Shown in pieces: positions 1 through 12,018 of a stretch of DNA of 64,000 nucleotides. Made by a program: the position numbers and the translations under genes. Source of the DNA: Polychytrium aggregatum (taxonomy: Eukaryota; Chytridiomycota; Chytridiomycetes; Polychytriales); contig NW_026516211.1 of assembly GCF_025602895.1 (NCBI RefSeq), positions 248,001 through 312,000 on the forward strand, given 5' to 3'. The notes under the pieces are model-generated. The model was not told the origin of the DNA. It did no database searches and saw only the letters and a program-made list of their open reading frames with translations. Within the stretch, counting starts at the first letter, position 1. The number at the start of each line of letters is the position of its first letter.

Positions 1-928
1 TGGATCGGCTGTTGGGCGAGTCCGTCATCAAAGTCGAAACCTATCACGAGCCCACATTGGAGTCGTCAAAGCCCAAGCCCTCAAAGCCAGCCGCCGTCCA
101 TCTCCCACTGAAGACCGGCAACGACTTTCTGGCTGACGTCGACAATGTGGATTCGGACAACTTTGTGCTCAAGTATATCTTGACCAAGCTGCAGTCCATA
201 GAAGACGAAGGCAAAGAATTGCGCAAGCACATCGCCGTGGCTCATTCAGGGCGTGAGAGTCCTAGCCATGCCGCGAAATCCGATGACGCACGCTGCTCCT
301 CCAGCCCTCCGCAGCTTCCGATAGCGTCCTCTGCCCCAGCAGCTAGTGCAGCCGACACACAATCTTCACCGAGCATGCATCCCGAAAATCCGATCAAGAG
401 CTGTGACTCTGGCTCAAGGGCACCGGAGCCTCACTTCCGCGAGCCAAGTGACGAGATTGTGATCGAGAAGCACTCTCGCAACCCTGCTCCCCGGATTCCG
501 GTCGCTGACGACTTTACAAAGCTGGCGCGACGATACAACGCGAGGGCCCAGATCGAGCTGCCACCCGAGCTCGTCCAAAGAATCGAGCAAGGCCGCTCCA
601 AGTACCAGCGCTATCTGAACAACAGTATGGGACCTGCGTCGGTCGGCTACGACGACGATACCGAATGGTCCATGACGCCGTGGAAGGCGCTCGACAGGTT
701 TGTGCATCCAGGCATCATACCGCTCATGTCATGTCAGCTGGATCGAAATGCGCCCGAGCTAACACGGCGTCGTTGGGACTGCGGTGGTACTCCAGGATGT
801 CAGCCGAGTTCTTGGATGTTGTGCTTTCGGATGTCGCTGCGGAGCTCTCCAAGGTCACCGACGACTTTGTCGATCGCATGATGAAGGAGGAGTTCAGTCC
901 GCTGCAAGCAACCGCAGACCGGGCGTGA
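1..928 (+). CDS. unrecognised protein, C-terminal part (5' end outside window)
   Basis: The frame is open from the window edge, so the start lies upstream. A phase-2 intron at 698-795 (GT...AG) joins the first exon to a short last exon, 796-928, which adds about 43 residues and the stop. The protein has a Ser/Pro-rich low-complexity middle (about 85-135 residues in) flanked by charged helical segments. The tail, MSAEFLDVVLSDVAAEL followed by a run rich in Asp, Lys and Glu, looks amphipathic and helical. I do not recognise the family. The helical, low-complexity composition would suit a scaffold or centrosomal protein, but that is only an impression. The in-frame readthrough past 698 gives a low-quality Trp/Cys-rich tail, which supports the intron. 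Confidence 0.55.
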
Positions 929-1446
929 TGTTGGGTGGGGTCTGAGGCGAGAACGCAGTGGATCGACTGTAATACAGAAGGAGCGCCCTGGCTCGTCACT
1001 GCAGCAATGGTACTGAGCTGGGTCGTCATTGCAGCACACAAACATGGTTCCCACGACAGGCATCCGCTGTCCACGTGGCGTCATGTGATACCGAGCCAGG
1101 GTCGCCGTGCGATTTCGGCCATCCGTGCCTGGCCTTTGACCAGCAGGGAACCCGTCGGAGCCACACCACACATCGCCATCTGCATCGCCCGCTGGATCTA
1201 AAGACGCCAAAATGGTATGAGACGAGCAGCTGGGCGGCGCCGGAGGCCGGTCTAGGACTGCGGACTCAAATCGGCGCAGTGCACTGAGGCGGCGGCCCGG
1301 ATGGCCTGCCAGAAACGACTGCATCACGATGCTCTGCCATGTCGACAACAGAGAAACTCGGCTGTCTCATTCCCCCCCCGTTGGTTGTCAGATTGTTCTC
1401 ACCATGGCTCCGCTCTCTTGTGCACACAACCAACTGACAGAATCCT
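929..1446. other. intergenic stretch
   Basis: No convincing coding sequence on either strand. Short frames here are unlike proteins and have no partner exons. It holds the 3' flank of the preceding gene and the presumed promoter of the proteasome subunit gene. A pyrimidine and C-rich run lies at about 1370-1380. Confidence 0.5.
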
Positions 1447-2624
1447 ATGCACTACAATGGTGGCGCTCTGATCGCCATGGTCGGAAAGGACTGTGTCGCC
1501 ATCGCAACCGATCGTCGATTTGGTATCCAGGCCATGACACTGGCGACGGACTTCCCGAAAGTCTTCACCGTCAACGATCATGTCATGTTTGGCTTGGCCG
1601 GACTGGCCACCGACGTTCAGACAATGTAAGCGACCCGGCACGTCTCGGGCAATCGACTCCGAGTCTGCAACGGCGCAGGCTTGGAATGGATGCTCGTTCA
1701 TCCGATGGCTGGCTTGCGTCCCTTCGCTCGGCGCACCGAGCCGTTGAAGAGCATCAAACGACCGAACCGAACGCAGATGGGCTACCAGCGGCATATCCCC
1801 TGGATTTCCTCTTGTGCATGCCGCCAGGGATATTGTCTGCTCCGAGGGCGACTGGTGCACCAGTGACAACATGGAGTCATGCGATTTGGAGCAGCCATCG
1901 GAACGACCCAAGAGCATGCGGGTTTGCTATCCGCCTGATCGTGGTGGATCGGTATCTCACCAGTACTTTTGCGCGATCAACGCAGGCATGAGAAGCTCCG
2001 ATTCCGAACCAACCTATACAAGCTTCGCGAAGAGCGCGATATCTCACCAAAGACTTTCGCGCACCTGGTTTCATCAACCCTTTACGAACGGCGGTAAGGA
2101 TGCCGAGCGGCAGGAGCCGGCAGCACGGATTTACATGGCCCGCAGCGATGACAGCGCGGCTTGCTCGAAGCTAACTCTCGGCCACTGCTGCGATTATGCC
2201 AGCTTTGGACCTTACTTTGTCGAGCCGGTGATTGCTGGTCTGGAATCGGATGGAACGCCGTTCATTGCTTCAACCGACCTGATCGGATGCATCAACTTTG
2301 CCAAGGATTTTGTGGTCATCGGAACTGCAGGCCCGCAGTTGTATGGTGTCTGTGAAAGCTTCTGGGAGCCCAACCTGGTAAGACTCTGCGCCTGCTGGCG
2401 ACGCTCGGTCCTATCGACGGCTTTGGTCGTGGCCGGCTCATCTGCTTGCTGTGGATCTAATGGCCCGCGCCTTGTTTCAGGAACCCGAGGCTCTGTTCGA
2501 GGTCATCTCGCAGGCACTGCTGAACGCTGTCGACCGCGATGCCATCAGCGGTTGGGGAGCCGATGTATATATCCTCACGAAGGACCAGGTCATCAAGAGA
2601 ACCCTGAAGGGCCGCATGGACTAA
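1447..2624 (+). CDS. PSMB3: 20S proteasome subunit beta type-3
   Basis: Four exons: 1447-1625, 1986-2093, 2203-2377 and 2481-2624. Phases close across all junctions and give 201 residues, near the family norm of about 205. The N-terminus [16 protein letters not shown] and the following [12 protein letters not shown] are hallmarks of beta-3 (yeast Pup3). The later exons carry [27 protein letters not shown] and [15 protein letters not shown], all in the expected order. Beta-3 is a structural, non-catalytic member of the beta ring: there is no propeptide ending in Gly-Thr. It acts in the nucleus and cytoplasm in ubiquitin-dependent protein degradation. The start at 1447 is chosen because NGG follows closely, as in other beta-3 proteins; a tiny upstream exon cannot be excluded. 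Confidence 0.95.
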
Positions 2625-3014
2625 CGCGGGACATGCGCGGATGTCTCGATCGTGTCTGGGTCGTCTTGACTGCGAATACACAGTGTTCACGACGGAGATG
2701 TCCTGCTTTTGATGGGATTGGCTTCTGTGGATCCTGGGTGCGAGCATGTCCGTCTGAGAACCCAGGCGCGACCACGTGCAGCCAAACCGGGAGTGCCCGA
2801 GCGATCCCCGCTTTGCGCGGCTCGATCCGGATGCAGTGTGCGCATATGAACTTTTAATATGCGGGAATTGTCCTGGTGCCCGCAAAGGCAAACGGCGTTT
2901 TTGCGATCCGCGCGGCGACACTGCCTGCTGGACCATCTCCAGGCTTGCTCCTCTGCTCTCCTCCCTCGCCCGTCCGTCTGCATCCAGGAGAACACTCTCG
3001 ATCGAGCCAGCGCC
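2625..3014. other. intergenic stretch
   Basis: Region between two same-strand genes. Frames found here on both strands are low-complexity Arg/Ser/Pro-rich and have no support. It probably holds the PSMB3 3' end and the NDUFV2 promoter; no TATA box or other clear signal was seen. Confidence 0.45.
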
Positions 3015-4752
3015 ATGTTCCGCTCCCTCATCAGCAAGAGCCTCGCCCGGCCCTCGAGCCGATCGTTCTTCACCGGATCGTCGCTGCGTTCCGACAAGCT
3101 GTTTGTCGTATGTGTCCCCGCATGTGGATACGGCCAGGCGCTATGGATCTTGTCTGCCCTTGAATCGAGCTGTGCCGCATCGCCCTCCATTCGCGATGCT
3201 GCTGCAGCCATCTCTGCGGGCGAGGCCCTTCTCAATGTGCCGGCAGGGCCTGATTTGGCACCCGTCGTGGAAGAGCGTCCTGCTGACCCATATGCCTGCC
3301 ATTGCATACCGCTTCCTCGACATCCTCACAACTTGCATCCGATGATGGCTCACGCCATATTGCGCTGAATACGATCGCTTGTCTCCTCTGACACGGCTCT
3401 ACTCGACGACCTGCCAACTCTCAGCACCGCGACACTCCCGAGAACAATGCCAGCATTCCTTTCGAGTTCAACACCGAGAACACGGAGCGCGCCAAGGCCA
3501 TCATTGCGAAATACCCTGCTCAGTACAAGAAGGCCGCCATCATCCCTCTCTTGGATCTGGGCCAGCGACAGCTGGGATGGACCTCGCTGTCGGTCATGAA
3601 CTACGTTGCTAAGTTGGTCGAGGTTCCCCCCATGCGTGTCTACGAAGTCGCCACTTTCTACACAATGTTCAACAGGTGAATTTCTCGACGCAGATGGTCG
3701 CATCTCGCCCGAACCACGATAATGAGCGCTGTCGAGGAGAGCGGCTCGATCGATGACTTGGGCGGCGGACAGCACCAGATACGGACACAGTACTAGAAAT
3801 TGCATCAGCAACGGCAAACTGTCATCCAAGACCCAGAAGTCGGTCAAGCCGCTCAAAAGTAGTTTGGAATTTGCGTAACTGCAACATCCGAGCACCCGCA
3901 TTGTCGGGAGCATCGATCGGTCCGGCCGCCGATACAGCAGCCGGCCCGAAGCAATGATCAGCCAGATGGCGGCATAGTGGATATGGCCGAGGCAACGCGG
4001 ATAAACTCGACGGCACCTTGGCTCCTGCGCTCATTCGCGAATGGCGTGTGAGATGACAAACGCCGCCTCCCGCACCCGGATCAATGATTTGCTTGGACTT
4101 GGATGCGATCGCCTGTGACATGGCCGGTCGGTTCAACGACGACCCCCACTACTGGATTTCAAGCATTCGACGTTCTCTGGATTTGCGTCGACCGTATCGC
4201 ATCTGCCGACTTCGTTCCAGTCCATCGCGCGGCGACTAACGCACCTCTCACGGTCACGTCTTCTTGGACCTGCAGGGAGCCCGTTGGAAAGTACTTCCTC
4301 CAGGTCTGCACAACCACCCCGTGCCAGCTGTGCGGCGCTGAGGAGATCGTCAAGACCATCGAGAACGAACTCGGCATCCACGTCGGCCAAACTACCCCCG
4401 ACAAGCTCTTCACCCTCGTCGAGGTCGAGTGCGCTGGTGCTTGCGTCAACGCCCCCGTTGTCGCTGTCAACGACGACTACTATGTAAGATTGCGCAACAG
4501 AGCTCAGCGGGCTTCTTGACGCCGCAATCCTGGTCGCTAACACGCTACTGCCTCTGCTCCGCCGACGATCCCCCCCAGGAGGACCTGACCAAGGAGTCCA
4601 CCATCTCGATCCTGAACTCGCTGAAGGCTGGTAAGGTGCCCAAGGCCGGACCCCAGTCGGACCGCCAGAACTGCGAGCCCGCCGGTGGCCTGACCACTCT
4701 GACCACACCCCCCACCGGCCCTGGCTTTAAGCTCCAGGCCGAGCTGTTGTAA
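3015..4752 (+). CDS. NDUFV2: NADH:ubiquinone oxidoreductase 24 kDa [2Fe-2S] subunit, mitochondrial complex I
   Basis: Exons 3015-3107, 3425-3675, 4276-4483 and 4579-4752; phases close and give 241 residues. The first exon is a typical mitochondrial presequence ([16 protein letters not shown], rich in Arg and Ser, no acids). The mature part starts near [11 protein letters not shown], a conserved family start. Later comes [17 protein letters not shown]. The [2Fe-2S] ligands are visible in [11 protein letters not shown] and [11 protein letters not shown]. The protein belongs to the peripheral NADH-dehydrogenase arm in the matrix and carries cluster N1a beside NDUFV1. Its presence says the organism has complex I. 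An AATAAA signal follows 42 bases after the stop. Confidence 0.97.
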
Positions 4753-4793
4753 GCAGCTCCAAGCTGCTCGATGTGATCAACTACAGCCAATCC

Positions 4794-4799
4794 AATAAA
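4794..4799 (+). terminator. polyadenylation signal of NDUFV2
   Basis: AATAAA hexamer followed by an A run, 42 bases beyond the NDUFV2 stop codon. Position and sequence fit a canonical poly(A) signal. Confidence 0.6.
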
Positions 4800-5182
4800 A
4801 AAAAAACGGGACACTCCGGATTTTGAGCATTGGTGGATGTTGTCACTCAAAACATCGCGCGCTGGCCATGGCCATTCAGTGATGCGGCTCTGGATCTGCA
4901 TCAAGGACGCCTTCTCGCACAGATGGGATCGACCGAGTGTACTCAAGACCGTGCTTCCCAAGCCAACCCTCTTGTCTACGGACGGGACGGTGGCCATAAT
5001 GGCCGCAGAGCGAGACGTGTTTGTCGAAACAGATATACGAAGTCCTGCATGCATCATCGAGAACCGGAATCCCGATCAACGCGGCCATTATCATCTGCAA
5101 ACACCGCCTGCTCGTGTTGTCCCATAGATGTGCGATCGCTGCTTGACAGGGTAAGCCGTCTCCTGGACATGCTGCCTCGGCA
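4800..5182. other. intergenic stretch between convergent genes
   Basis: Convergent 3' flanks of NDUFV2 (plus) and the first amino acid transporter (minus). I see no gene here. Confidence 0.5.
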
Positions 5183-7943
5183 CTAGGGCGCCGTTGTAAT
5201 GTCGTTCCAGAGAGCGCGGAGGGCATCAAAGCCGCCAACACACCCGCCGAGCGTTCCAACAAGCAAGATCAGGATCCCGATGCCCTTTTCAAAGGGCGAG
5301 CGATTGCGGAAGCCAAAGAGGCGAAAGTCAAAGAGGACTGGGAACACAAAGACCAGCAGCGTATTGGCGACGGCTCCCAGCAGCGTCATGACATCGGCAA
5401 AGAACGGGATCACGATCGAGATCAGGGCGAGCACTACGACGATGCTGCTGCGGATGACAAGGATCGGAGCCCGTTTCTGTTGCGTGGTGCGGGTGCTGGC
5501 ATCGAAGCCGAAGCGCCGCTCGAGCTAGAGCAGGGTACGAGATTCCATTTTCGAGCCCCAAAAGGAGTGCAGGACAGAGAGACGAATGACAGGTGTTCAG
5601 TGATTTCGGCGGCATCCGTGTTGGCAGTCGAGCGGCATTGACCCGATCGCGGCGATTCACACATGCAAATGGAGGGAAGTCACTCTGTCGGTCGATCAAT
5701 CCAACACACAAGCTGTTCTGGATGACAGCAGACACATCTTCGGACTCACCTCGAGCGAAAATGTCGTCAACATCAGTGGACACGCCAGCAAGACATGCGC
5801 CGTGATGATCCAACTCGAAAACGATGAAAGGAACCCTGAGCGCGATAGAAAGTTCAAGGACAGCAGCACCGCAGCGGTGAGTTGCAGGGTCCATCGATGC
5901 TGATTCGGTCGCCACTCGATGTCGTCCCAGCCAAACCAGATCCTCGGCCAGAATGCAGATGCAGAGTGAGACGACTCTGAGTGAGATGACTCCGAGTGAG
6001 ATGACTCTGAGTGAGATGACTCTGGTACCTTTGGGCAAGTTGTTTAGGATGGGCGAGACAGTCCTGTCGCCGTAGGTAAGGTATCCGGTTGTGGCCGTGA
6101 AGACGTACATCACTGTGATGACGATCATGGAGACGTTGAGCACAGCAGGGAACTTGCTTGGGTCTTTCATTGACGCCTCGACTTCGGGGTACTGGATCAG
6201 CAAAGTGGAATCGGCGTATGGTTAGCTTCAGCCAGCCTGCATTGTAGCAAGACCGCATCGCTGACTCGTCGTAACTCACAATATAGTTTCCTCCGTACGA
6301 GAAGCTCACGGAGCCCAGGGCCGAGGGCAGCAGCGCCAGATCAAAGACTTTGTGGGTGACTTGCGTCGAGTAGCTGCTGTAGTCCTCGACGGCGCACCAC
6401 AGCACCACAAAGATGACCAGGATCGAAGCGAACACGCCGAAGGCACTGAGTGTTCGAGTCGAGCCGAGACGGACGGGTGAGAAGTTGCGTTCGACTCACG
6501 CTGTGGGACGACTGAGTCCGACAGGTTGATTGCTATGATTGCCATGGTTGCCGTGATTGCCATGGGTGAGCCGACAACGAACCTGAAGATTGCAATCTCC
6601 TTGAGAGTGCGGAAGCACAGGAGCGGAACCGCAATCAGGACAGCACTGAGGATGATCCTGGCGGATTTGACAGAGCGAGCCATCGGAACATACGGTCATG
6701 GAGTGGATAATAGGGCATGGAATTGCTTGTGAGTTGCGCAATCATCGATGCCACATGGGCATCCATAGATACGGCGCGAGTGCAGACTCGCGAGTCATTC
6801 GTCGACCATGAACGATACCACGGCTGCTTCTAGAGCGCTGACTCCTACCAGACTCGGGCAGAGAAGACTCCAATGAGGAGTTCAAAGTTGATGCCCGCCA
6901 GGATCAAGTAGACACAGGTGGCCCCTGGGAAAGCAAACCGCAACCACCAACAACCATATCAGCCCATTTGAGTCCGCATCATCATTCCGGATTCCAAACG
7001 TCTTGTATGAGCAACGGCGCTCTCGCCCTCCTCCGTCGCCAGCTGCCATCCCTGCAAGTCGAGTGGAGCTCGATGGTCCGTACCCAGAAGCATGACACTG
7101 CTGAATATTTCAATTAGCCGCATGCCAAGTAGGCCGTACGCTGCGTGGCCGACAAGCGGATAGCTCTCCATGCGCGAGGACCTGGGGCGAAATGGCCGTC
7201 AGCATTCGGCGGCTCTGCAACAGCCATCATCGCACAGAGGGCTGCCGAACGTTACCCTTTGTAATAGAGTGACTTGATCAGCAGCTTGCCTGTGTAATCG
7301 TTGGCTGCGGCGGTGAACATGATCACCACAAGGCCGCTCCAACCGACTTGGTTCAGCGCATATGGCAGCTGGAGGTGGTGACAGGAAGCCCAGTCGGAAG
7401 ACATCCAGGGATGCGACAGACACCGAGAACAAACCAGCCGAGCAGGAGCAGCACACAGAGAGAGGGGAGATGGCCGAGAGTCAAGGAAGTCAAGCAAGTG
7501 AAACAAACCAAGTCAAGCCAGTGAAACAAGTCAAGTCCAGCAAGCGGAACATGCCATGCAGACCAAGTAGCGAAGCAAGGCATGAAGGCCCTGCATTCGA
7601 CAAGCACGTTGCGACCCAACGGCAACACAATGGAAAGGATATCACTCCTGAGCCGGCGATCATGCATCTGGGGTTCGGGTACAGAATGTGCAAACGAGTG
7701 AGCGAGGAAGGACTGGGTCCGTCTGTCTGGCCCCCCTCGCAGGCGGGGATGAGCACAGAAAGGTCTCGGGCCCTACATGATGTGATAGAGAGCCTCCAAG
7801 TTCGACTGGCCATGGCCCTGATGCGGCGACGAGACTGTATCGGCAGGGATGTGGCCGGCATCGCCATCCTCCTCGGGCTGGATCAGATCGTCCAGATCGT
7901 CCGGTGCGTTAACAGGCACCAGGGCATATGAATCCTTTGGCAT
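5183..7943 (-). CDS. AVT/SLC36-type amino acid transporter, copy 1
   Basis: Multi-exon gene read from 7943 down to 5183. Exons 7777-7943, about 7646-7667, 7256-7368, 7084-7181, 6849-6924, 6583-6657, 6280-6445, 6029-6191, 5750-5835 and 5183-5524 give about 435 residues. Family signatures are AGSG near the first helix, LPYALNQVGW, VYLILAGINFELL, FRTLKEIAIF, PSALGSVSFSYGGNYI, YPEVEASM and the C-terminal block TLLGAVANTLLVFVFPVLFDF. This is the amino acid/auxin permease superfamily (fungal AVT, animal SLC32/36/38): about 11 membrane helices, proton-coupled transport of neutral amino acids, usually at the vacuole. Seven exons have the same length as in the neighbour copy. The small second exon has an uncertain donor: the simplest splice lacks three residues (V-L-Q) present in copy 2. 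The start at 7943 matches that of copy 2 in position and opens with an acidic cytosolic tail. Confidence 0.85.
5964..6023. repeat. 15-bp tandem repeat, four copies, inside a transporter intron
   Basis: Four copies of GAGTGAGATGACTCT (one with two and one with one variant base). The array sits in the minus-strand intron and ends only a few bases from the donor site of the exon ending at 6029, so it could affect splice-site recognition. Confidence 0.85.
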
Positions 7944-8868
7944 GGCGGTCGCTGGATATGGAGCGGGGGTCGGGGAGAGGGAAGGAGGGGAAAGGGGCTC
8001 GGCCTCGGGGATGCTGGTGCCGCTGCTGTTGCTGCTGGTGCTGGTGCTGCTGCTGGTGGTGGGATATGGTCGGGCACTCAGACGGAGAGAAAGCGGAGGG
8101 GTGTTCCGGCTCGGGGCTGGGCTGCAAACGCAAGCAGCCGTTCCGGCGAGTGGGACGCCCTGCCGTGGGTCCCAGCGACAGACACAAATGTGCTTTGGCT
8201 CGGCTCCCTGGCGGTTCTGCCGGGAATGCCTCGGCTCGTCGGCGCTTGCGAATGCGGCGGCTGTCGAAACGAGGGCCAGTTTGCTCCGCTGGCAGGGAGC
8301 AGAATGGGTCCGGCGACAACTCGTCTGGCGACAACTCGTCTGGCGAATATTCGATGCGGGCAATCCTGTTCTGCTGTTCGCACCATCGAATCGGGAAGGG
8401 CCGGTTTCTTGATCCTCGCGAAGGATCTCCAAAGTGATCCACTGACAGCATTCCCGTAATGAAACGGGACACTTCGTTTTGAGACATGACAATGGAACCT
8501 GAACACACCCACCAACTGTATGGACTCAGGCTATCTGATACGACATTTTCTCATTTGTAAAGCGTAGTGCCACTCTCGAATGGCAAGCCAATAGGCAACA
8601 TATAGGGGAGAAAGTAAAAAACAACAGCCAATAGAGCAGGAACTGTGGTAATACCAGTCGGAAATACAAGTGCTAACATCGTCCAAAAAGCACTGAAGGT
8701 GCTGCAGAACTGGCCAAGCAACGGCTGCTGCCCATCACAAACATGTCCGAGATCGTCCTCGCCAGTGCACCAGCCTCCAGAGGCATCGGTGGCGGCAGCG
8801 GGTCGTCTCATTCGGCGAGCACCCGGTCGTTCGTTCGTCCGCGGCACACTGTCCATTCATCGTTGCAT
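7944..8868. other. intergenic stretch between the two transporters, with a triplet-rich run
   Basis: No gene is convincing. At about 8010-8065 there is a CTG/GGT-rich triplet run (reads as Gln/His-rich on the minus strand). At about 8310-8345 a 15-base unit CTGGCGACAACTCGT is doubled. A distinctly AT-richer segment at 8520-8720 encodes a hydrophobic minus-strand frame (see findings). The 5' region of copy 1 and the 3' flank of copy 2 must lie here. Confidence 0.5.
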
Positions 8869-11256
8869 TCAGCGACTGTTGATGAAGTCGTTCCAGAGGG
8901 CCTTCACAGCTTCGAAGCCGCCGACGGTGCCTCCAAAGACTCCCAGAAGGATGATTGAGATGCCAAAGATGATCTCGCCCCAAGAACGGTTCCAGAAGCC
9001 GTACAAGCGGAAGTCAAAGAGGATCGGGAAGACAAAGATCAGGAAGGTGTTGGCGACGGCGCCAAGCAGCGTCATAAAGTCGGCGAAGAACGGAATGATG
9101 ATCGAGACGACCGTGACGCCGGCGAGGATGCCGCCGCGAATTAGGGCGATGCGAGTCGACTTTTGGGAGCTGCTGAGCTCGAGCTCATCGACTTTGAGAT
9201 GGCGCTCGGTCTGGCGTCGATGATCAAAAGTGGCTGTTAGAACGACAGGTCGAGAAGCGCCTGGTCCACTGAACAGGGTCGGCAGGCGGCCGTGGGAGAC
9301 ATCGCCTCGACCCCATCCAGGTGCCAAGGTCCATCGGGTCCCAGATTGCATTGCTTCCTGAGCAGCCGAAACAGACATACTTCGAGGGCAAAGGTCGTGA
9401 GCATCACGGGGCAAGCCAGGAGAACGTGGGCGCTGATGACGGCGATGGCAAACGTTGATAGGAAGCCTGTGTATGATTGTCAAGGACACCCAGAGGAATG
9501 AGTATCATGTTTGGAAAGCGCATGGGTGCTTATCGACTCTTGCTGATGAGTTGGTTGGGAACAGGCAGTGCCGACAATCGACCGACCTTTGGGCAGATTG
9601 TTGAGGATTGGGGACACCGTGAGGTTTCCATATGTCAAGTACCCAACGGCACCAGTAACGATGTACATGGCTGTGATGACGCTCATGGCCAGAGTGAGCA
9701 CGCGCGGGAACTTTTCTGGCTCTCTCATTGAAGCCTCGACCTCGGGGTACTGGCGAGCGGTGGCGGCAAAAAAGGATTTGCATGAAAAGGTCGATTAGCG
9801 ACATTGGTTGACTCCGAAACTCAAACCGATTCCCGGGTGCAACCCACCGTGCTGGAGTAGGAGGGAAGAGATGCGGTCTGGATCGCCCAGCCCAGCGACA
9901 ATTCCACCGCCCGAAGCTTACCACATAGTTGCCCGAATACGAGAAGCTGATGGATCCGAGCGCTGACGGCAGCATTGAGAAATCAAAGACCTTATGCGTC
10001 ACTCGGCCCTCGTAGACGGGATAGTCTCCGACAGAGTGCCAGAGCACAACGCCAATGACCAGGATGGTTGCAAAGACGCCGAAGGCGCTGGCCAAAGGGA
10101 CGGCACAGGGGATGGCAACGGGGTAAGCATGGACTGCTTAATCGTGATTGGAATCATCCCAAGCGCATCCATTCATCGAGACCAGTACCTGAAAATGGCG
10201 ATTTCCTTGAGCGTCCGGAAATACAGGAAGGGAATGCCGACGATGAGCCCACACAAGATGATCCTAAAGCAGCGCCGACAGCAGTTCAATATGGAGGTGT
10301 GAGAGCTGTTCACCAACGCCACAACTATCACTAACGACTCCAGTCCGAGCAAAAGGTGGAGCCCGGGACTGATGAAATAGAAACATCAAGGCAGGGCAAC
10401 CACAAAGCAGCAGCAGTAGCAGCAGTAGCAGGGATGCCAACGCACCAGGTCTTGGTACTGTAGATGCCGAGGAGCAGCTCAAGATTCATTCCGGCCAGGA
10501 TGAGGTATACACAAGTGACGCCTGTGAATAAAGTCGGGTCCACGGGATGGTGGCATCAGGAACGAGCCATCAGCCCAGTATCGCTGAGCCAGTGCCACGA
10601 TGGAGCATGCGATGCAACGAATGCCGAATGCCGAATGCCGAAGACAGCATCGTCGCAGCAGCATCGAGATGACAGCCGCAGAGCGATAGGGATAGATATC
10701 GAGAAGCGGCGGACCTACCAAGCAGCATGACGCTGTTGAGCAGCTCGACAAGTCGCTTGCCAACCGATCCGAAGGCGGCATATCCAACGTGCGGGTAGCT
10801 CTTCAGCCGCACCGAGCTGGATCCGATACGGCTGTCGTTAGAATCGCAATGCCAGCATCGATTCATGGGAACGAGGAACACAGGAGCCTCTTGTGGTTGC
10901 TGGCTATCCGACCAAGCGAGCGGACCGAGCGATGACGATGAGATGCTTGGACACCGTCGATGGAATGAGACTCACCCATTGTAGTAGAGGGACTTGACAA
11001 GGAGAATACCCGAGTAATGGTTCGCTATGCCCGCAAAAACGACGAAGAACAGGCCAACCCAGCCAGCCTGGTTCAGACTGAACGGCAACTGGAGGACACC
11101 TGATCCGGCGATGATGCAGACAATGTGGTAGAGGGCCTCGGTGACTGTCTGGCCGACACCACTTCGAGAGGCAGGGTGCGAGGCCGGGACACCTTCTTCG
11201 ACCCAGTCGTCAGCGGGCAGCTGGGGAGGCAGCAGCGGATCGGCTTCGGAGGGCAT
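8869..11256 (-). CDS. AVT/SLC36-type amino acid transporter, copy 2
   Basis: Exons 10976-11256, 10719-10816, 10446-10521, 10189-10263, 9922-10087, 9587-9749, 9381-9466 and 8869-9210; phases close, about 428 residues. Motifs match copy 1: AGSGVLQLPFSLNQAGW, VYLILAGMNLELLL, FRTLKEIAIF, PSALGSISFSYSGNYV, YPEVEASM, and a closing block ending WNDFINSR. Predicted role is proton-coupled amino acid transport, probably vacuolar. The N-terminus (MPSEADPLLPPQ) is acidic and Pro-rich, with a dileucine (DPLL) of the type that can serve endolysosomal sorting. The first exon is continuous where copy 1 has three pieces. An upstream in-frame ATG at 11295 would add 13 residues. The two genes lie head to tail, as expected from tandem duplication. 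Confidence 0.9.
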
Positions 11257-12018
11257 GGGGCGGATGTGTCGAGGAGTGGGGGAGAATCGATGCAATCAGG
11301 CAAAGGCAGGCCGCGACAGCAAGAGCCAAGGCTGTGGCTGGAGAGAGGTGAGATTCAAGGATGGCCAGCGGGAGGCTCGGCGGAACGGACAGCGGACGAT
11401 GAGGTCAAGAGCAGACGGAATGGGCTGGGAGGGGGCTGCGGCGTGGGACCCACGAGCAGGAGGACCCGGCGACAGCGAGCATCGAGCCGGCCTTTGTCGA
11501 CCAACGGAAATGACGAAACGGCGACGGCGGATTTCGTGGGACGGGAAAGTTCGCGCGACGGGCAGCTGCGCACGCGGCGATGCAGTGGCGGTGGCGGTGG
11601 TGCGACCGGTGTGGCGGTGGCCACCAGCTGGCTGCACGGCCCCGTGACCCTGCCAGTGTGCGGCCAGGCCGGAAATAGCCCATCACATGCGCCCACGTGG
11701 CACCCACATGCCCGGCGGTCTTCATGGCCTCGCCGAATGCCTCGTCGGCGACTCCTCCGCCCTCCCTCGGCTGGCGCTCTTCCCATCCCATCCCTCCATC
11801 TGCCCAGTGTCCCGCTGCTGCCGTCGCTCTGCTCTGCGGCGGCTTTTCGGCTCCTGCTGCCTCCATCTCTGTCGCCGTCTCTCGCTCCCCCGGCCACTGC
11901 TGGGAACGAATTCTGCCCTCCTTTCCTCTGCGACGCCCCCACTTCCTTGGCCCGCTCAGCCTGTTGCCATACCTCTGTTGTGGCTCTGCCGCTCTGCTGT
12001 AACTGATCGACCAGCATC
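11257..12018. other. intergenic stretch between divergent genes
   Basis: Promoter region shared by the minus-strand transporter and the plus-strand F-box gene. Long frames on both strands are GC-driven Arg/Pro/Ser-rich shadows. A pyrimidine-rich stretch precedes the ATG at 12019. Confidence 0.45.

Noticed and set aside
7362-7931. 189-codon plus-strand frame over the transporter intron
   Set aside because: It is antisense to a transporter exon and an intron with short direct repeats; Gln/Ser/Lys-rich without domain.
8310-8345. Doubled 15-base unit as attachment site
   Set aside because: No integrase or element borders nearby; a simple local duplication.
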